Assembly: GCA_963556255.1 (NCBI GenBank)
Contig: OY744607.1
Location: 42,375,747-42,439,746, forward strand
DNA: 64,000 nt
Origin: Allolobophora icterica
Taxonomy: Eukaryota; Annelida; Clitellata; Crassiclitellata; Lumbricidae
Direction: 5' to 3'
Shown here: positions 1 through 12,091 of the stretch, piece after piece
Numbering within the stretch: the stretch's first letter is position 1
How the letters are laid out: every line of letters begins with the position of its first letter
Notes under the pieces: model-generated
What the model was told of the DNA's origin: nothing
The model's input: only the letters and a program-made list of their open reading frames with translations
Database searches by the model: none
Translations under genes and position numbers: made by a program

Positions 1-815
1 TGCATATTTTTACCCAGAGATAATTCTCAGTCTCTTCTCAGTAAGTGATGACTGGCGTCTCCTGGATGCCGTGTGAAGAATTAACGAGCGAAGCATAACT
101 GTATAGATGTAAATGTAAATGTAAATGTAAATCTCAGAAATTTCTCAGCGCCACACAAAAGCCACGTCAGGGAGACCAGCTTATTCACCGGCGCTATATG
201 AAATCAAATCCGCAATAGCCATATCCGCCTGATCCGTTCCGGTGCCAGGTCAGAGTCCAAATGTACAAATGTCGCAGATCAAGGGGAGCAAGTGAGTAGG
301 CTTTCCTTTATATTACATCATGCTACCCTTAAGGTTATGCTCCTTGTCTCTTCTTGGCAAATTGGACTTTGTACGGTTGCTTTAATAGTTTGTGGGGATT
401 TTCATCAGTTTTGGCGGACAGAGATCTTGCGGAATACTGTTCCTCTTTTCCGCGCTGGAAGACCATGCAATCTGTTGGATCGTGGTTTCATTGTGTTAGG
501 TGGGGATCACCTCTGATGAGTCTCTCTTTGAGTGGCGCTATATAAATGTTCAATGTTACATTTACAAATACAAATGGTGTATGGCGTCTTTTGCGTTCCA
601 TGCTCGGAAATGCTAAAGAATGAACGATAAAGCATAGCTGCACAGGGGTCACAGGTCAACGAAAGTATAAGTGGATAGGCTTCCTTGATGCCACATTACA
701 TTGCTACCACAGAAAGTATACTCTTCATGCCAACGATGTCTGTCGTCTTTGGCAGTCCATGTCCAGCAATGCTAAAGAATTAACGAGTAAAGCAGAGGTC
801 AACGCAAGTGCCATC
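1..815. repeat. Degenerate repeated units, probably LINE 3' ends
   Basis: Three related stretches, near 46-135, 572-650 and 740-800, share a word like TGGCGTCT, then TCCATG, then AATGCTAAAGAAT with AAAGCATA. The first ends in a short GTAAAT array (108-132), as LINE tails do. GGCGCTATATAAAT near 534 is another tail-like word that recurs in the window. No coding frame is convincing; short ORFs here have no recognisable domain. Confidence 0.4.
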
Positions 816-2030
816 GTTCCTGAGCCATTGTCATCGATCTGCGTCCTCCCATCCGGAAGACGGGGCTTTCGTAACTGTCATTTTTGGCAGATCGTTTCTC
901 GGACGAACGAACCTTCTGGCGGGGCGCGGATCATAGACCCAGCATACGGGGGTCAACAGGGTCAGCAGTAAACATGGCAACCGTTCGGGGGTCTGTAATA
1001 ATTCAAGCGAAAATGGACGAGATCGATCAGCCCGTCTGACAGACGCTCTTGTAATCCTATCCGCTGTAATGATCAGGACCGCGGTGTTGTTTGACCGTGG
1101 GGATCATTCTGAGCAGTTTGCGACTGAAATTATTAGCCCGGACACTTTCGCTACTTTGGTCCAAGCGTTTATCCTTCATTTTTCATTGTCAGACTGATTA
1201 TTGTTCGTCCTAGGGTGTAGGTTTCAAACAGCGAGTCATTCGAAATGCCCATGGCGATATTAGATTCCAAGCTATTCATTATATCTATCCATGCAGCAAC
1301 AATGTTTAGAAATAGGCCCCCTACGCCCACACAAAGTGACGGACAATACGATACGATACAATACAAACTCAATGTAATACAAAAGAATATTAAAAATACA
1401 GTACAGTATAACACAATATAATATAAATTCAGTACAATGCAAAACAGTACAAAACAGTATAAAAATTAATGATAGGCCCCCTACAATAAATTACGATAAA
1501 ATACAATACAATTTACTTCAATTCAATTCATAAGCTTATTGATCACTAAAATACAAGTGTTCAAGTTGCAGTTTGTTACAGTAGTTCATGGGTATCAACG
1601 GGTCAACACAAACGGAACAATGCTGTTCCGCTGGCAGGATCGCCCCTTTCTCATATCTATTTCCATAAATAGTTACACTGACCATAAAAGCATAAATCTA
1701 ACCAGTAAAGAAATGTATCAGAGGACAGAAATTTACAAGTTGATGCTTGTGCAGTAGTGCACACAGATTTATGAGTTACACGTAAATTTCCCCACTCATC
1801 ATAATGTTACACACACAGTGATTCCGTCAAATACCGTTTTAACTGTGTTTAGAAATGGTGTACAGTAGGCAGGGAAATTAACTCAGTGGGCACCACCATC
1901 CAAACAGATATTGCCTTATATTTGTGCAAGCATAACATCTACGATATTTTCTTCAAGATTTAGTATAATGATGATGTAGTTCAAGTTCAGATAAAAACAC
2001 CTATGAAAATTTGCAGGTAGCAGTTTCCTT
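816..2030. other. No gene seen; ATACA-rich stretch
   Basis: I see no coding signal. About 1335-1520 is low complexity, built from degenerate AATACA words (AATACAATAC, ACAGTACAGT). Small ORFs here have no family features. Confidence 0.5.
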
Positions 2031-2038
2031 TGAAATCT

Positions 2039-2327
<289 letters not shown>

Positions 2328-2429
2328 CATATCTGCAGTTCATTATTTAAGTCAAATGGCTGCATTACTAATTTCCTAGACTGACATACAAAGACTGAGT
2401 ATTATCTCCATAATCGTAATCGTAAACTA

Positions 2430-3258
2430 AAAATTTCTAGAGCGCCACTCTAAAGCTAAGCGCAAAGCTTCAGCTTATTCACGAGCGCCGAAAGCAAGAG
2501 AGCTAACAAATGGTGCGAAGAGTGCGCTTTTGTAGAGTTACGAGGCGAGATCAGTGGGATTAATAATTTGAGCCCCAGGCGATATTGCAATAAGATAGGT
2601 ATGGAAAGATTAAGGCGTAATACAAGGTAACAAGCACATTTTGCGGTAGGAAATAACTAATGCGAGATATTATGTGCTTGTGAGCCCCGGGGGAAAAGAA
2701 ATGCTTTCAAGAAGCGGACAGGTAGGGAAGAGCCCCCAGGCAAAATCTCGGATCAAATTGAGAGGGGAGGCCATTCCATGAGGAGGGACTCACAATATCA
2801 AACGCGCGATACTGAGCCATAGCAGTCCATGCCAAAGGGAGAAATTGATCAAGTCGATCAGCAGAGTGGAGGGGACGGAGGAAGGCTGCAGAGACGGGTT
2901 TGTAAATTAGATCACAGAGACTTTGGAGACAGTCCCTACTTGGTCTGGAGACTAGGAAAAAAATCTTGTACTGGATTCGAGAAGCAACAGGAAGCTGATC
3001 AATCATGAAGGTTGATATGTGAGTGAAGCGGGGGAGGCGAGCGATAAGCCTGGCGGCAGAATTTAGGATGGATTGAATGGAAGATAGACCTGCCTTGGGA
3101 AGACTAGCAAGCAGCGAATTACAGTAGTCAACACGGCAACAGATAAAGACATGGACTATGGTAGTGAACACAGTAGAAGAGACAGATCTTCGAATAGCTT
3201 TTAGTATGAAATATACAATAAAGAAACAGTAAAACAATACAATAAAAATGCAATACAA
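2430..3258 (-). pseudogene. LINE reverse transcriptase C-terminal fragment (Rex1/CR1-like)
   Basis: The minus-strand ORF 2707-3258 contains a typical non-LTR reverse transcriptase C-terminal region: CRVDYCNSLLASLPK, then LNSAARLIARLPRFTHIS, then LPVASRIQYKIFFLV, PVSAAFLRPL and SPSSWNGLP. Only the part after the RT palm is present; endonuclease and FADD box are missing, so it is 5'-truncated and dead. Homology starts about 3160 and the 5' part of the ORF is unrelated low-complexity sequence. The left flank (2430-2540) holds AGAGCGCCACTCT and GAGCGCC, probably its 3' end. By pattern it fits the Rex1/CR1 group of LINEs; the exact clade is not certain. Confidence 0.75.
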
Positions 3259-3383
3259 TACAATACATGAATCTGACTATTTGCCTTTCTCAATACAATA
3301 AATACCCAACAATTCAACCCAATATAATACATCTGAAAATTTGACAATTGTACAGCACATTTTAGGATCTTCTCAATGAATTC

Positions 3384-3551
<168 letters not shown>

Positions 3552-3554
3552 ACT

Positions 3555-3757
3555 GAAACATGACGGTACAGTTATCAAGATCTTAATTAACACACGTCTT
3601 GGCAGTCTGTAAAGCGTCCGCTCAGTTTACTATTGCCCTCTAGAGAGTGGAAGGCTGAGTCGACCTAGAGGGAGTTTACGGGTATCGAACCGCGACTTTT
3701 CAAGACCTAATGCTCTCCAGTCCAGAGTCTTGCCATTCATCTATCCCCCTCCTCGCT
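3555..3757 (-). mobile_element. tRNA-derived SINE, family B, copy 1
   Basis: Read on the minus strand, the right end gives a tRNA-like head with A box TAGATGAATGGCAAG and B box GGTTCGATACC. Then follow a shared body (AGGGCAATAGTAAACTGAGC) and CCGTCATGTTTCA. The same unit recurs, always on the minus strand, near 9008, 27437 and 29550. The family name is my label. Confidence 0.75.
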
Positions 3758-3787
3758 ACGATACAATATAATACTTCAAAACACCAT

Positions 3788-3799
3788 ACTATATATATA

Positions 3800-3836
<37 letters not shown>
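3788..3836. repeat. (AT)n microsatellite
   Basis: Short AT dinucleotide run. Confidence 0.9.
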
Positions 3837-3837
<1 letters not shown>

Positions 3838-3840
<3 letters not shown>

Positions 3841-4420
3841 TAGAAACGCATAAGGAGTGCGTCACGTGATATTATTGCTCGCTGCATGCAACGACCATAG
3901 AGTTTGAACTTCCTGAGAAGACGCTGGCCTCAGCGGCTGGCGAAGACCGAATGTCGGCAATTTAGTTAACCAGTCTGGCCACTCGTCGTGCTGAGAGTCC
4001 TAAGTGACGTCGGCTGACTCCAGCGGCCTGACCAAGGGCGGAAATTACTACTTACTTGCCAACCGAATTGCCAGGCAATTGCTGAGACTGAAAATGAAGC
4101 GAGTGGGATGGGTTGATTGGTCTACAGCGGAAACAAACAGATGCGAACTTCTGACTTATTTGGAGCCAGATTAATTTAGACTTCACGAGCATCATTTGTA
4201 TTCAGACGAACTTCTTCTGTTATGACTCTGGCATCAGTTCAGATAGCGAGCAGCGCCCTTCATTTGGGAGAAAAGGCGCTATAAAATTCCGGATACAGAC
4301 CCACGTAGACTCCTATAATTATACATAGTAAATATGCATGGGGAGGTCAGTGCATAAGAAGCACAGCAAGATCATAGCATCAGCATAATTATAGTTGGCA
4401 TTATCATCAGCCGTCATTCA
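3838..4420. other. No gene seen; LINE/SINE tail-like word
   Basis: Unique-looking sequence with no ORF of note. AGGCGCTATAAAATTCCGG near 4274 resembles the 3' ends of the LINE tail at 50831-51014 and the SINE-C copy at 52896-53140, so a degraded element may end here. Confidence 0.4.
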
Positions 4421-4421
4421 G

Positions 4422-4465
4422 TGTGTGTGTGTGTGTGTGTGAGTGTGTGTGTGTGTGTGTGGGAG

Positions 4466-4530
<65 letters not shown>

Positions 4531-4740
4531 TGTGAGTGTGTGTGTGTGGGGGGCTTGTGTTTGTGTGTGGGTGTGTGTATGTGTGTGGGTGTGTGTATGT
4601 GTAATTGTGTATGTGTGTGTAGGTGTGTGTGGGGGGATAAAGTATGTGTGGGAGTGAGAGAGAAAGAGACAGGGGAAAGAGAGAGTGAGAGAGAGAGAGA
4701 CAGACAGACAGACAGAGACAGAGAGAGACGGAGACAGAGA
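4422..4740. repeat. (GT)n and (GA)n compound microsatellite
   Basis: About 220 bp of GT with interruptions (GGGAGGTGTAT, GTGGGTGTGTAT), then about 90 bp of GAGAGA/CAGACA. ORFs on both strands are products of the repeat. Confidence 0.95.
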
Positions 4741-7130
4741 GCTGTATTTCGCCATAATCTGGAAGGATAAAGTGTTAATAAAGCAGAAACGGAGAGAAAC
4801 GTTCACGAGCATTTCAAATGAAACGAAAAATTGATGCCTCGCATCAACATTTATGTTTTGTACGTGTATGATAAATAACCAAGTGATGAATAAATCTTTC
4901 GTATGACGGATGTGACATCAATGAGCATCACCGTATCTGTCGGTTCTCCACGCATGTCTAACGACAGCTGAGGCTCAGCTCAGTGAACCGCTCGATCAAC
5001 ATCATCTCTGCTACTGTCAGGTTCTGATGCGATGACAACGCTCTGTCTGACCTCAGGGCACATCTGTGACGTCTACTATTCTGCAACAGGCCAGAATTAT
5101 CTGGCTATAGTCTATAGATTGCGGTCATCTTTTCGGTAGCGCGCTTTATTTCTATAGCCTAGCGACTGCTGTTCGAGCTTGCTGAGCAGACTGCGCAAAG
5201 AGGTCCTGGACAAGTTCATGAACACTTGTCTTGTCCTCAGGCAGTAGACGATGGCACTGGATGAAGTGATGTGTCTTCGAACACAAAGTTAAGACGCACA
5301 ATAATTGTCTGAGGGATTAATGTCTAGTGTGCAATACAATTTACTCAAAGATTAACAGGCGCTCTTGTCCTTGTCCCAGTCACAAACAAGGCTTGTTCCT
5401 GGCTTTTATATGGGGCGAGGGTCCTTGACAATTTAATGTCCAGATTAGGGATCCCTTCTTAGATACTGTTAAACAGACGTAGGCTGAAAATTTAACGGTA
5501 AGTCCCGAAGAGCAAAGGCCCCGGATGCAGGACCTTGGGATTCGTCTACTCAATGGCCGAGTGAGGGAATGAGCGCCTTCACTAAGTGTGGCCTGGAAGA
5601 TGGGAGCTTTATTGTTTTACTTTGCTATAGACTAAGTAAGGAACATACTATGTTACCAGACAGCTGGTGAAAAATGAGCACATGGCCACGCCATTGTCTG
5701 CAGATACCAGGCATTAGTCTCCGAAGAAGATTAGTTTTCGGAACAGCGGCTTTATAACTGAATTAGGTTTCATGGAAGCAGTATTTAGCAAGGGACGTCG
5801 TTTATCTCAAGAAGGAAACAGACGGTGGGCCGTGAAAGCAGAGCCCGTTATTACAACGACGCTGCAATTAGCTTGCCTACGTCCGAGTCCGGTCTGGTGC
5901 CAGATCGGTTCGGTTGCGAAATCGGTTCCGACTCAGCCCAATTTTGGTACAACATAGTCAAGCGAATATCTTGGCAAAATTTCGTATGAAACACAAGCAC
6001 AAGCAGTCTTAGCTTATACAGTCGCGATTAGAACACAACACGATTCTACCGAGTTTTTGGCGACAAACGTTATCGAAGAACAGTTCCATTTTAAGAAAGA
6101 ATTTCCTTTCCGGGTCAGAAGAACCAATCGCAATACTTTTCTGAACTCTTTCTCCCGGACCAAAACTGTCTTGACACCGGCCGAGTTGCCTAACCCGCTT
6201 TTGATCTTGCACTGTGCTTACTTAATAGGAACACTAAGAGGACGGAAACGACACACGAATGATTCACTCGCTAGGACGAGGGAATCATTTCGCGTTGAAG
6301 CTTCTCTTTCCTGTCCAATTTTATGCGTCCAGTGCGACAATCCAGAACCATTCTGTGTCCACAGTTCGCGGGAACTTGAGACGGAGTTACCATCTACTTT
6401 GTTAAAAATCTGTCTTATCTTGTTTCGTTACTCAGTCTCTCGAGGTTCGTAATGACCCTTCAACTGCTCGATTTAAATCCGGCTCACATTCTCCGAGGAA
6501 AATCCGTCACGTACGAAAGAACGGATGGACGACTTCTGACTCGATTACTTGTTTTACTTTGCTTAAACTTACCACAGAGGGTATTAGAATTTCATGGAGG
6601 AGCCTCTCTTTACGGTCGCGCCTCGTTCAAGGTGAATGGATGTTTTCCTCGTCATAAAACGTCGACCCCTGGCGTCTGAGGAAATCAAAGGATGTGTAAT
6701 CTCCCAACTCCTCCTTAGTATTCAACACCGCGTGGCTGGCTGGTGGTAAATAAATCAGTTTAGTGGTCCTCTATTTTCGCCCCGGAATCGACGGCCTATG
6801 TTGGACGAGTGCTACCAGACGAGAAAATAAAACCTGATTAAACGCAATTAGCACAGGAAATTTTCTTAGCGCTAATATTCCTACAAAGGTGACATGGGTT
6901 CAAAATACATGCGAACAGCTCTTAGAAATTTTAATCGAAAGTCCCCCAATACAAAACTATTCCCAGAAAACTGTTTTCAATGTAACGCCTGAGAAATTTA
7001 CGTATGCAGTCTTCGGCCACAGTAAACCACAGCGCTATATAAATCGTCGTCTTATTATTACTTTTGCCCCAAGGTACAGATCCATCAGGAATTAAAAAAA
7101 TTATCCGGAAAATACAAAAACCCCATTCTG
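4741..7130. other. No supportable gene; several small ORFs
   Basis: The largest open frames are 6057-6452 (131 aa, plus) and 6452-6679 (75 aa, plus), which meet at 6452. Neither shows a domain, signal peptide or repeat I recognise. The composition is balanced with no strong microsatellite, so part of this stretch may be unique sequence holding undetected short exons. Confidence 0.4.
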
Positions 7131-7382
7131 GGACGGCTAGAACTCGTCAATTATTATTTTTCTTGGCCCGAGGTTCACGGTATCCCTCAGGGACTTAAAT
7201 GTGAACTTAAAACATTACTACTAGGCCTACTACTACTACTATTATTATTATGATTGCTATTATTATTATTATTATTATTATTTTTTTTTTTTTTTTTTTG
7301 ACCTGAGGTACTTCATTCCCCCAAGGTCTTATAAATTAAAAGTGCTATGCTTCTGGAACGGCATTATTTATTATTATTATTA

Positions 7383-7418
<36 letters not shown>

Positions 7419-7565
7419 TATTATTATTATTATTATTTTTTATTGCCCGAGGTATTTAAGATCCCTCAGGCCCTAAGAGACTGTCTACTCATAGACTAGT
7501 TAAGCTTGGAGCTCATGGTCGTCATCCCCGGTGTGTGGTGTGAAAGTGCCTCTGAAAGCTACGGC

Positions 7566-7612
<47 letters not shown>

Positions 7613-7660
7613 TATTATTATTTTTATTATTATTATTATTATTTTTTATTATTTTTATTA

Positions 7661-7693
<33 letters not shown>

Positions 7694-7875
7694 TTATTAT
7701 TATTATTATTATTTTTTTTTTTTATATTATTATTATTTTTTTTTCCCGAGGTAAACATAATCCCTCGGGCGTCACAAAAATTTGTCAGGAGACAAAAGAA
7801 AACTAGTTATTCTGGAATGGTTGCATCTCCTCCGGGTCGGGCTCGACTAAAGTGCCATGAAAAGCCACCGAGTTA

Positions 7876-7953
<78 letters not shown>

Positions 7954-7955
7954 GG
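7131..7955. repeat. Four TTA/T-rich modules with a CCCGAGG...CCTCGGG hairpin
   Basis: TTA arrays (about 7255-7300, 7370-7440, 7567-7740, 7876-7950) alternate with a short conserved spacer near 7166, 7300, 7445 and 7744. The spacer reads CCCGAGGT, about 8 bp, ATCCCTC(A/G)GG, a small inverted repeat. Spacers 3 and 4 are followed by similar sequence (AGTGCC ... AAAGC.AC). Leu/Ile/Phe/Tyr ORFs across the arrays are artefacts. Confidence 0.7.
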
Positions 7956-9005
7956 CCCTATTATGTTTCTGAGTTTTTATATCGCGTCTTTATGGAACTC
8001 CTAAAGGCGCTGAACAATGATACTTAAAAAGGAGCGAAATACAGTTTACCTTAACGCATCTTACTGAATTTACTCCACTTTACCTTACCTTACCTTTGTT
8101 TCTTGCCGTTTCTAACCTTACCTTATATTTCCTTACCTTGCCTTATATTTCCTTACCTTAACTAACAATAATTTACCTATTTAATTTACCTATCCTTAAC
8201 TAATCTCACAATGTCCCACTATAACTTTGCAAGAATCGTTGAAATAGTACATATTTTAATGAATGGATAGCTAAATAATTGATAGATGCAAAAATAAATA
8301 GATAATGAATAATTCAATAAAAAATAGAATAAAATATAGTAATAAATCAAATCCTATCCCTAGGCAAATTTCTATATAATACAGATTTATTAGTTTTTCT
8401 GGAATAAATCATATTATTATTATGTATATCTGTGTGAAAGTACGAACATCGATGTAGAGATCACCAAACATATAAGGCCCACATAATCTTCTCATTTGAT
8501 TACCAAATGATCAATGATGATTGTACGTCATTCTTTTATTGAATACATTTCGCCGGAACCAAATATGTAATCGCTTTTTACATAGTTTATTTGACGCGGC
8601 AGATATTACAATTGCACTCGGTGAAGAGCCAGGAATAGTAAGAAGAGGAGAGTGGCTGGCGCGACACTAGGACGACAGAAAAGGCAGACAGTTCAATTTG
8701 TCTTCAGAACCCTTGGCTCTGAGCGCTAGACAGAGAATACGAACCCTTCAATTATTGCTAAATTAACGGTCCTCAATTCCTATATTTCAATAAAACCAAA
8801 ACTATTTTAATCGAATATAATATTAGCAACTAGGATCACATAATGCATCAGAGCAACCATACGTCATACATATACGCACACAAGTAAATAATATACATAC
8901 ATAACTGCATATGCGCTTAAAATACATACATACTTACGTTCACACATGCACATAATATATATATATACATATATATACATATACATGAATGTACTTTTAA
9001 TATTC
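7956..9005. other. No gene seen; AT-rich with CTTAC runs
   Basis: About 8040-8200 is rich in TTACCTTACC words; 8250-8330 is AT-rich; 8860-8990 has TATATACATA runs. No coding evidence. Confidence 0.5.
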
Positions 9006-9007
9006 GT

Positions 9008-9268
9008 TTTTATGCACAAATTCACTGACAAACCGCAGTAAGTTACATCGAAACATTGATACACTGCAGGACGGTATACAATCATCAAGATCTCATAGAA
9101 CAAACGTCTTGGGAGCTTTCAGGCGTCCGCTCAATTTACTGCTGCCTCCACAGGGAGTGGATAGCTGAGACGACCTACAGAGGCTTGCGGGTATCGAACC
9201 GCGTCTTTCAATATCTTTTAATCTTCATGCAATAGTATTGCCATTCATCTATCCACCTCCCCATTCAT
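9008..9268 (-). mobile_element. tRNA-derived SINE, family B, copy 2
   Basis: Same unit as 3555-3757, and longer at its 3' end. On the minus strand it has B box GGTTCGATACC (plus strand GGTATCGAACC near 9190), the AGTAAATTGAGC body word, and a 3' part containing ACTTACTGCGGTTTGTCAG. Confidence 0.75.
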
Positions 9269-9903
9269 GCAGTACATTAGAACATGAATTCGGTCACTGA
9301 ATGGAAGCCTGCCATTCAACTACACATATTAATATTCATTTATTTTTCTCCTACAGCTATCCCATTGAAGACGTTTGACCAAAAAGCATAAGTTTGGAAT
9401 GAAAATGATCGTCTGATTTTTCTGAACTTGTGCCATTTAAAGAAAGTAGATAGTGAGATACTATCTTATCACTGTAACTTACTAATAACGTGTTGCGGCA
9501 GAAGCAGGACAATTCAAACATAAATTGCGGTTAAAATGTAGTGTTATTAAATCTAAGCTTACAGAACACTTAACTGAAATGCTTACAGTTTGGAGCACTC
9601 TTGAATTCGCTGCCAAACAAACTAAAGAAGTTTTTAAATAAACAACATTGATGGTCATGTTTCATATTTAAAATCTGTGTGGAATATAAAAATTGTCAAA
9701 ACGATGTTAAATTGCTAATCATTGTATAAATTAGACTGACTGTTACACACTTGTATTAGGGCTACCTTGTTAGCGGAACCTTAGGTTCCTTAGGGTATTA
9801 ACCTTTGTCACTGAAACTGTACATGTTTTTGACGCAATATGTGAACATTGTATACATGGAAATTAGGCAGTGAACAATAAAAAAATTGATTGAAATTGAT
9901 TGA
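9269..9903. other. No gene seen; possible LINE 3' tail at right end
   Basis: AT-rich. At 9876-9903 AATAAAAAAATTGATTG and repeated TTGAT words resemble the TGAT tail of the intact LINE at 17.9 kb, so 9780-9903 may be a LINE 3' end. Weak. Confidence 0.35.
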
Positions 9904-9921
9904 TGAGAATTTCACTTAAAT

Positions 9922-10178
9922 AAGGGGTGCGTGATAGTGTAGTGGTTAGTGTGCTGGACTGTCATTCGAAGAGGTCGGGATTCAAATACCCGCCAGCAGA
10001 AATAGCCCCCTAACAAACTTTGCTATAATGAGTACAGCATACGGACATTACACTGTAGGTGGGAAGATAAGAAGATGAGACGGCGAGAGAGAGGACTGCC
10101 CTCAAATGAAGACGGTAAGAAAAATCGCCAACACTTCATTTCCATGGCTACCTCAGGACTAGCTTAAGGGACTGCTCT
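9922..10178 (+). mobile_element. tRNA-derived SINE, family A, copy 1
   Basis: tRNA-like head with A box TAGTGTAGTGGTTAG and B box GGGATTCAAATACC, followed by a body (GAGTACAGCATACGGAC, GGGAAGATAAGAAGATGAG, CCATGGCTACCTCAGGACTAGC) and the 3' end AAGGGACTGCTCTTCTTG. A second copy lies in reverse near 31440-31650. It runs directly into the TTC array. It is not a functional tRNA: the anticodon arm and acceptor stem do not pair well. Confidence 0.75.
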
Positions 10179-10862
10179 TCTTGTTCTTCTTCTTCTTCGT
10201 CATCGTCTTCCTCTTCCTCTTCTTCACCTTTTTCTTCTTCCTCTTCCTCCTCTTCTTCCCTTCTTCTTCCTACTCCTTCTCTTCTTCTTTTTCTTCTTCT
10301 TCCTCTTCTTCTTTTTCTTCTTCCTCCTCTTCTTCTTCCTCTTTTCCTTCTTCTTTTTCTTTCTCCTCCTTCTTCTTCTTCTTCTTCTTCTTCTTCTTCT
10401 TCTTCTTCTTCTTCTTCTTCTTCTTCTTCTTCTTCTTCTTCTTCTTCTTCTTCTTCTTCTTCTTCTTCTTCTTCTTCTTCTTCTTCTTCTTCTTCTTCTT
10501 CTTCTTCTTCTTCTTCTTCTTCTTCTTCTTCTTCTTCTTCTTCTTCTTCTTCTTCCTTCTCCTACTCCTCTTCTTCTTCCTTCTCCTACTCTTCTTCTTC
10601 TTCTTCTTCCTACTTCTCTTCTTCTCCTTCCTTTTCCTACTTCTCTTCTTCTCCTTCCTTTTCCTCCTCTTCGTCATTTTCTTCCTCCTCCTACTCTTCT
10701 TCTTCTTCTTCTTCTTCTTCTTCCTCCTCCTCTTCTTCCTCTTTTTCTTCTTCCTCCTTCTTCTCCTCTTCTTCTTCTCCTTCTTCCTCCTCCTTCTCTT
10801 CTTCATCCTTTTCTTCTTCTTTTTCTTCTTCTTCCTCTTTTTCTTCTTCTTCTCTTCTTTGT
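10179..10862. repeat. (TTC)n array grown from the SINE tail
   Basis: About 680 bp of TTC with a pure core (10368-10553) and degenerate CTCC/CTAC-containing flanks. It starts at the 3' end of SINE-A copy 1; the copy near 31.45 kb also ends in a short TTC run, so the array probably began as the element's tail. The poly-Phe and poly-Lys ORFs are artefacts. Confidence 0.95.
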
Positions 10863-10904
10863 TATTGAAAATAACTGTAATTTATAAAAAATTCTTCCAG
10901 TCTG

Positions 10905-11400
10905 GAGTAAACTAGAATTAAATTCCCATAAGTTATTGGAATAATTCTAATGTATGACAAAATTCCTCTTGTTTTAAGTAAATTAGAATTAGAATTCTCC
11001 ATAAGGTTTTGGAATACTTATAATATTTTTTCCAATTTTCGTAGTATTTGGATTAAACTTGAATAAGAATTCCCATAAATTATTGGAACAATTCTAACAC
11101 ATGACAAAACTAGTCTAGACTGATTTAAGCTAGAATTAGAATTTTTTAATTTCTTGGGATAATTCATAGCTATAATCTATGATAATTTCACCTTTATGGA
11201 ATAACTCTGATACATTATAAATGATTGTAGTTCGGATTAAATTAAAACGACAATTACCATAAGTTATTTTATAGAAGTCATTCGTGTATAGAGATTATAG
11301 TAGATAATATTCTCCTATTTTGGATTAACTCTGAGTACTAATTCTCATAAGTTTTTTGAATGGGACTATTGTTTCTTTTTCCCGTTCAATAAATAATTAG
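10905..11400. repeat. Degenerate tandem repeat of about 70-80 bp
   Basis: Words like TAGAATTAGAATTCCCATAAG, then TTATTGGAATAATTCTAA recur at about 10911, 10981, 11060, 11131, 11240 and 11325 with heavy divergence. Confidence 0.5.
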
Positions 11401-11500
11401 ATACGTCATTTTAGATTGATCAGCCAGTGCATACAGACGGTCATTCATCAAACACCTGTCAACGACTGCCGATGTAAATATATGTACATATATATCTAAT

Positions 11501-11628
<128 letters not shown>

Positions 11629-11903
11629 TATAGGATGGTTGTCGTCTAGGTGCTAGCGGCACGTCGCCACTCGGAAATAAATTCGTTAAATACTCAGGGC
11701 AGGATCTATTTTTTTCATGGAAAATTATCTGATTCATTGATGTTCAATCGAGGGATCAAACGGTTTATCATATTTTGAAAAAATCGACGAACTGGAGAAA
11801 TATTAGTGGAAAGTTGGTTCATGCGAATTTGAAGGGATGGTCTCACCTGTCTCGTCAATCCTGGGGAAGCTGTACTAAACTGTACGTAGTTAAATCAGGA
11901 TCT

Positions 11904-11915
11904 TGCGCATGCGCA
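11904..11915. promoter_or_regulatory. NRF1-like palindrome upstream of LINE ORF1
   Basis: TGCGCATGCGCA is a perfect match to the palindromic NRF1 binding consensus. It lies about 190 bp before the ORF1 ATG, where a LINE internal promoter would be. Function is inference. Confidence 0.4.
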
Positions 11916-12091
11916 CACCTTGTGTGTACGCGAGAAAAGCGTGTTGATTTCAGTCTGTTTACGGATCTCAGCGAGCTCCACAACTGACCTTATCGCTCCA
12001 AGCAAATTCTAACTATCTCTATCGAAACTAGAAGGATTAATTGTTTCCATCAACTTCAATATTTCTTTCGATTCTGAGCTCATCTCGGAAC

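Noticed and set aside
6057..6452. 131 aa plus-strand ORF as a gene
   Set aside because: No domain, no duplicated copy to test conservation, and an antisense ORF over the same bases. Kept only as an unassigned region.
9922..9998. Possible tRNA gene
   Set aside because: A and B boxes are present, but stems do not close and a SINE body with a TTC tail follows; a second copy exists at 31.45 kb.
10181..10915. 244 aa poly-Phe/Ser/Leu ORF and 178 aa antisense poly-Lys/Glu ORF
   Set aside because: Produced by the TTC array; no unique coding sequence or start context.
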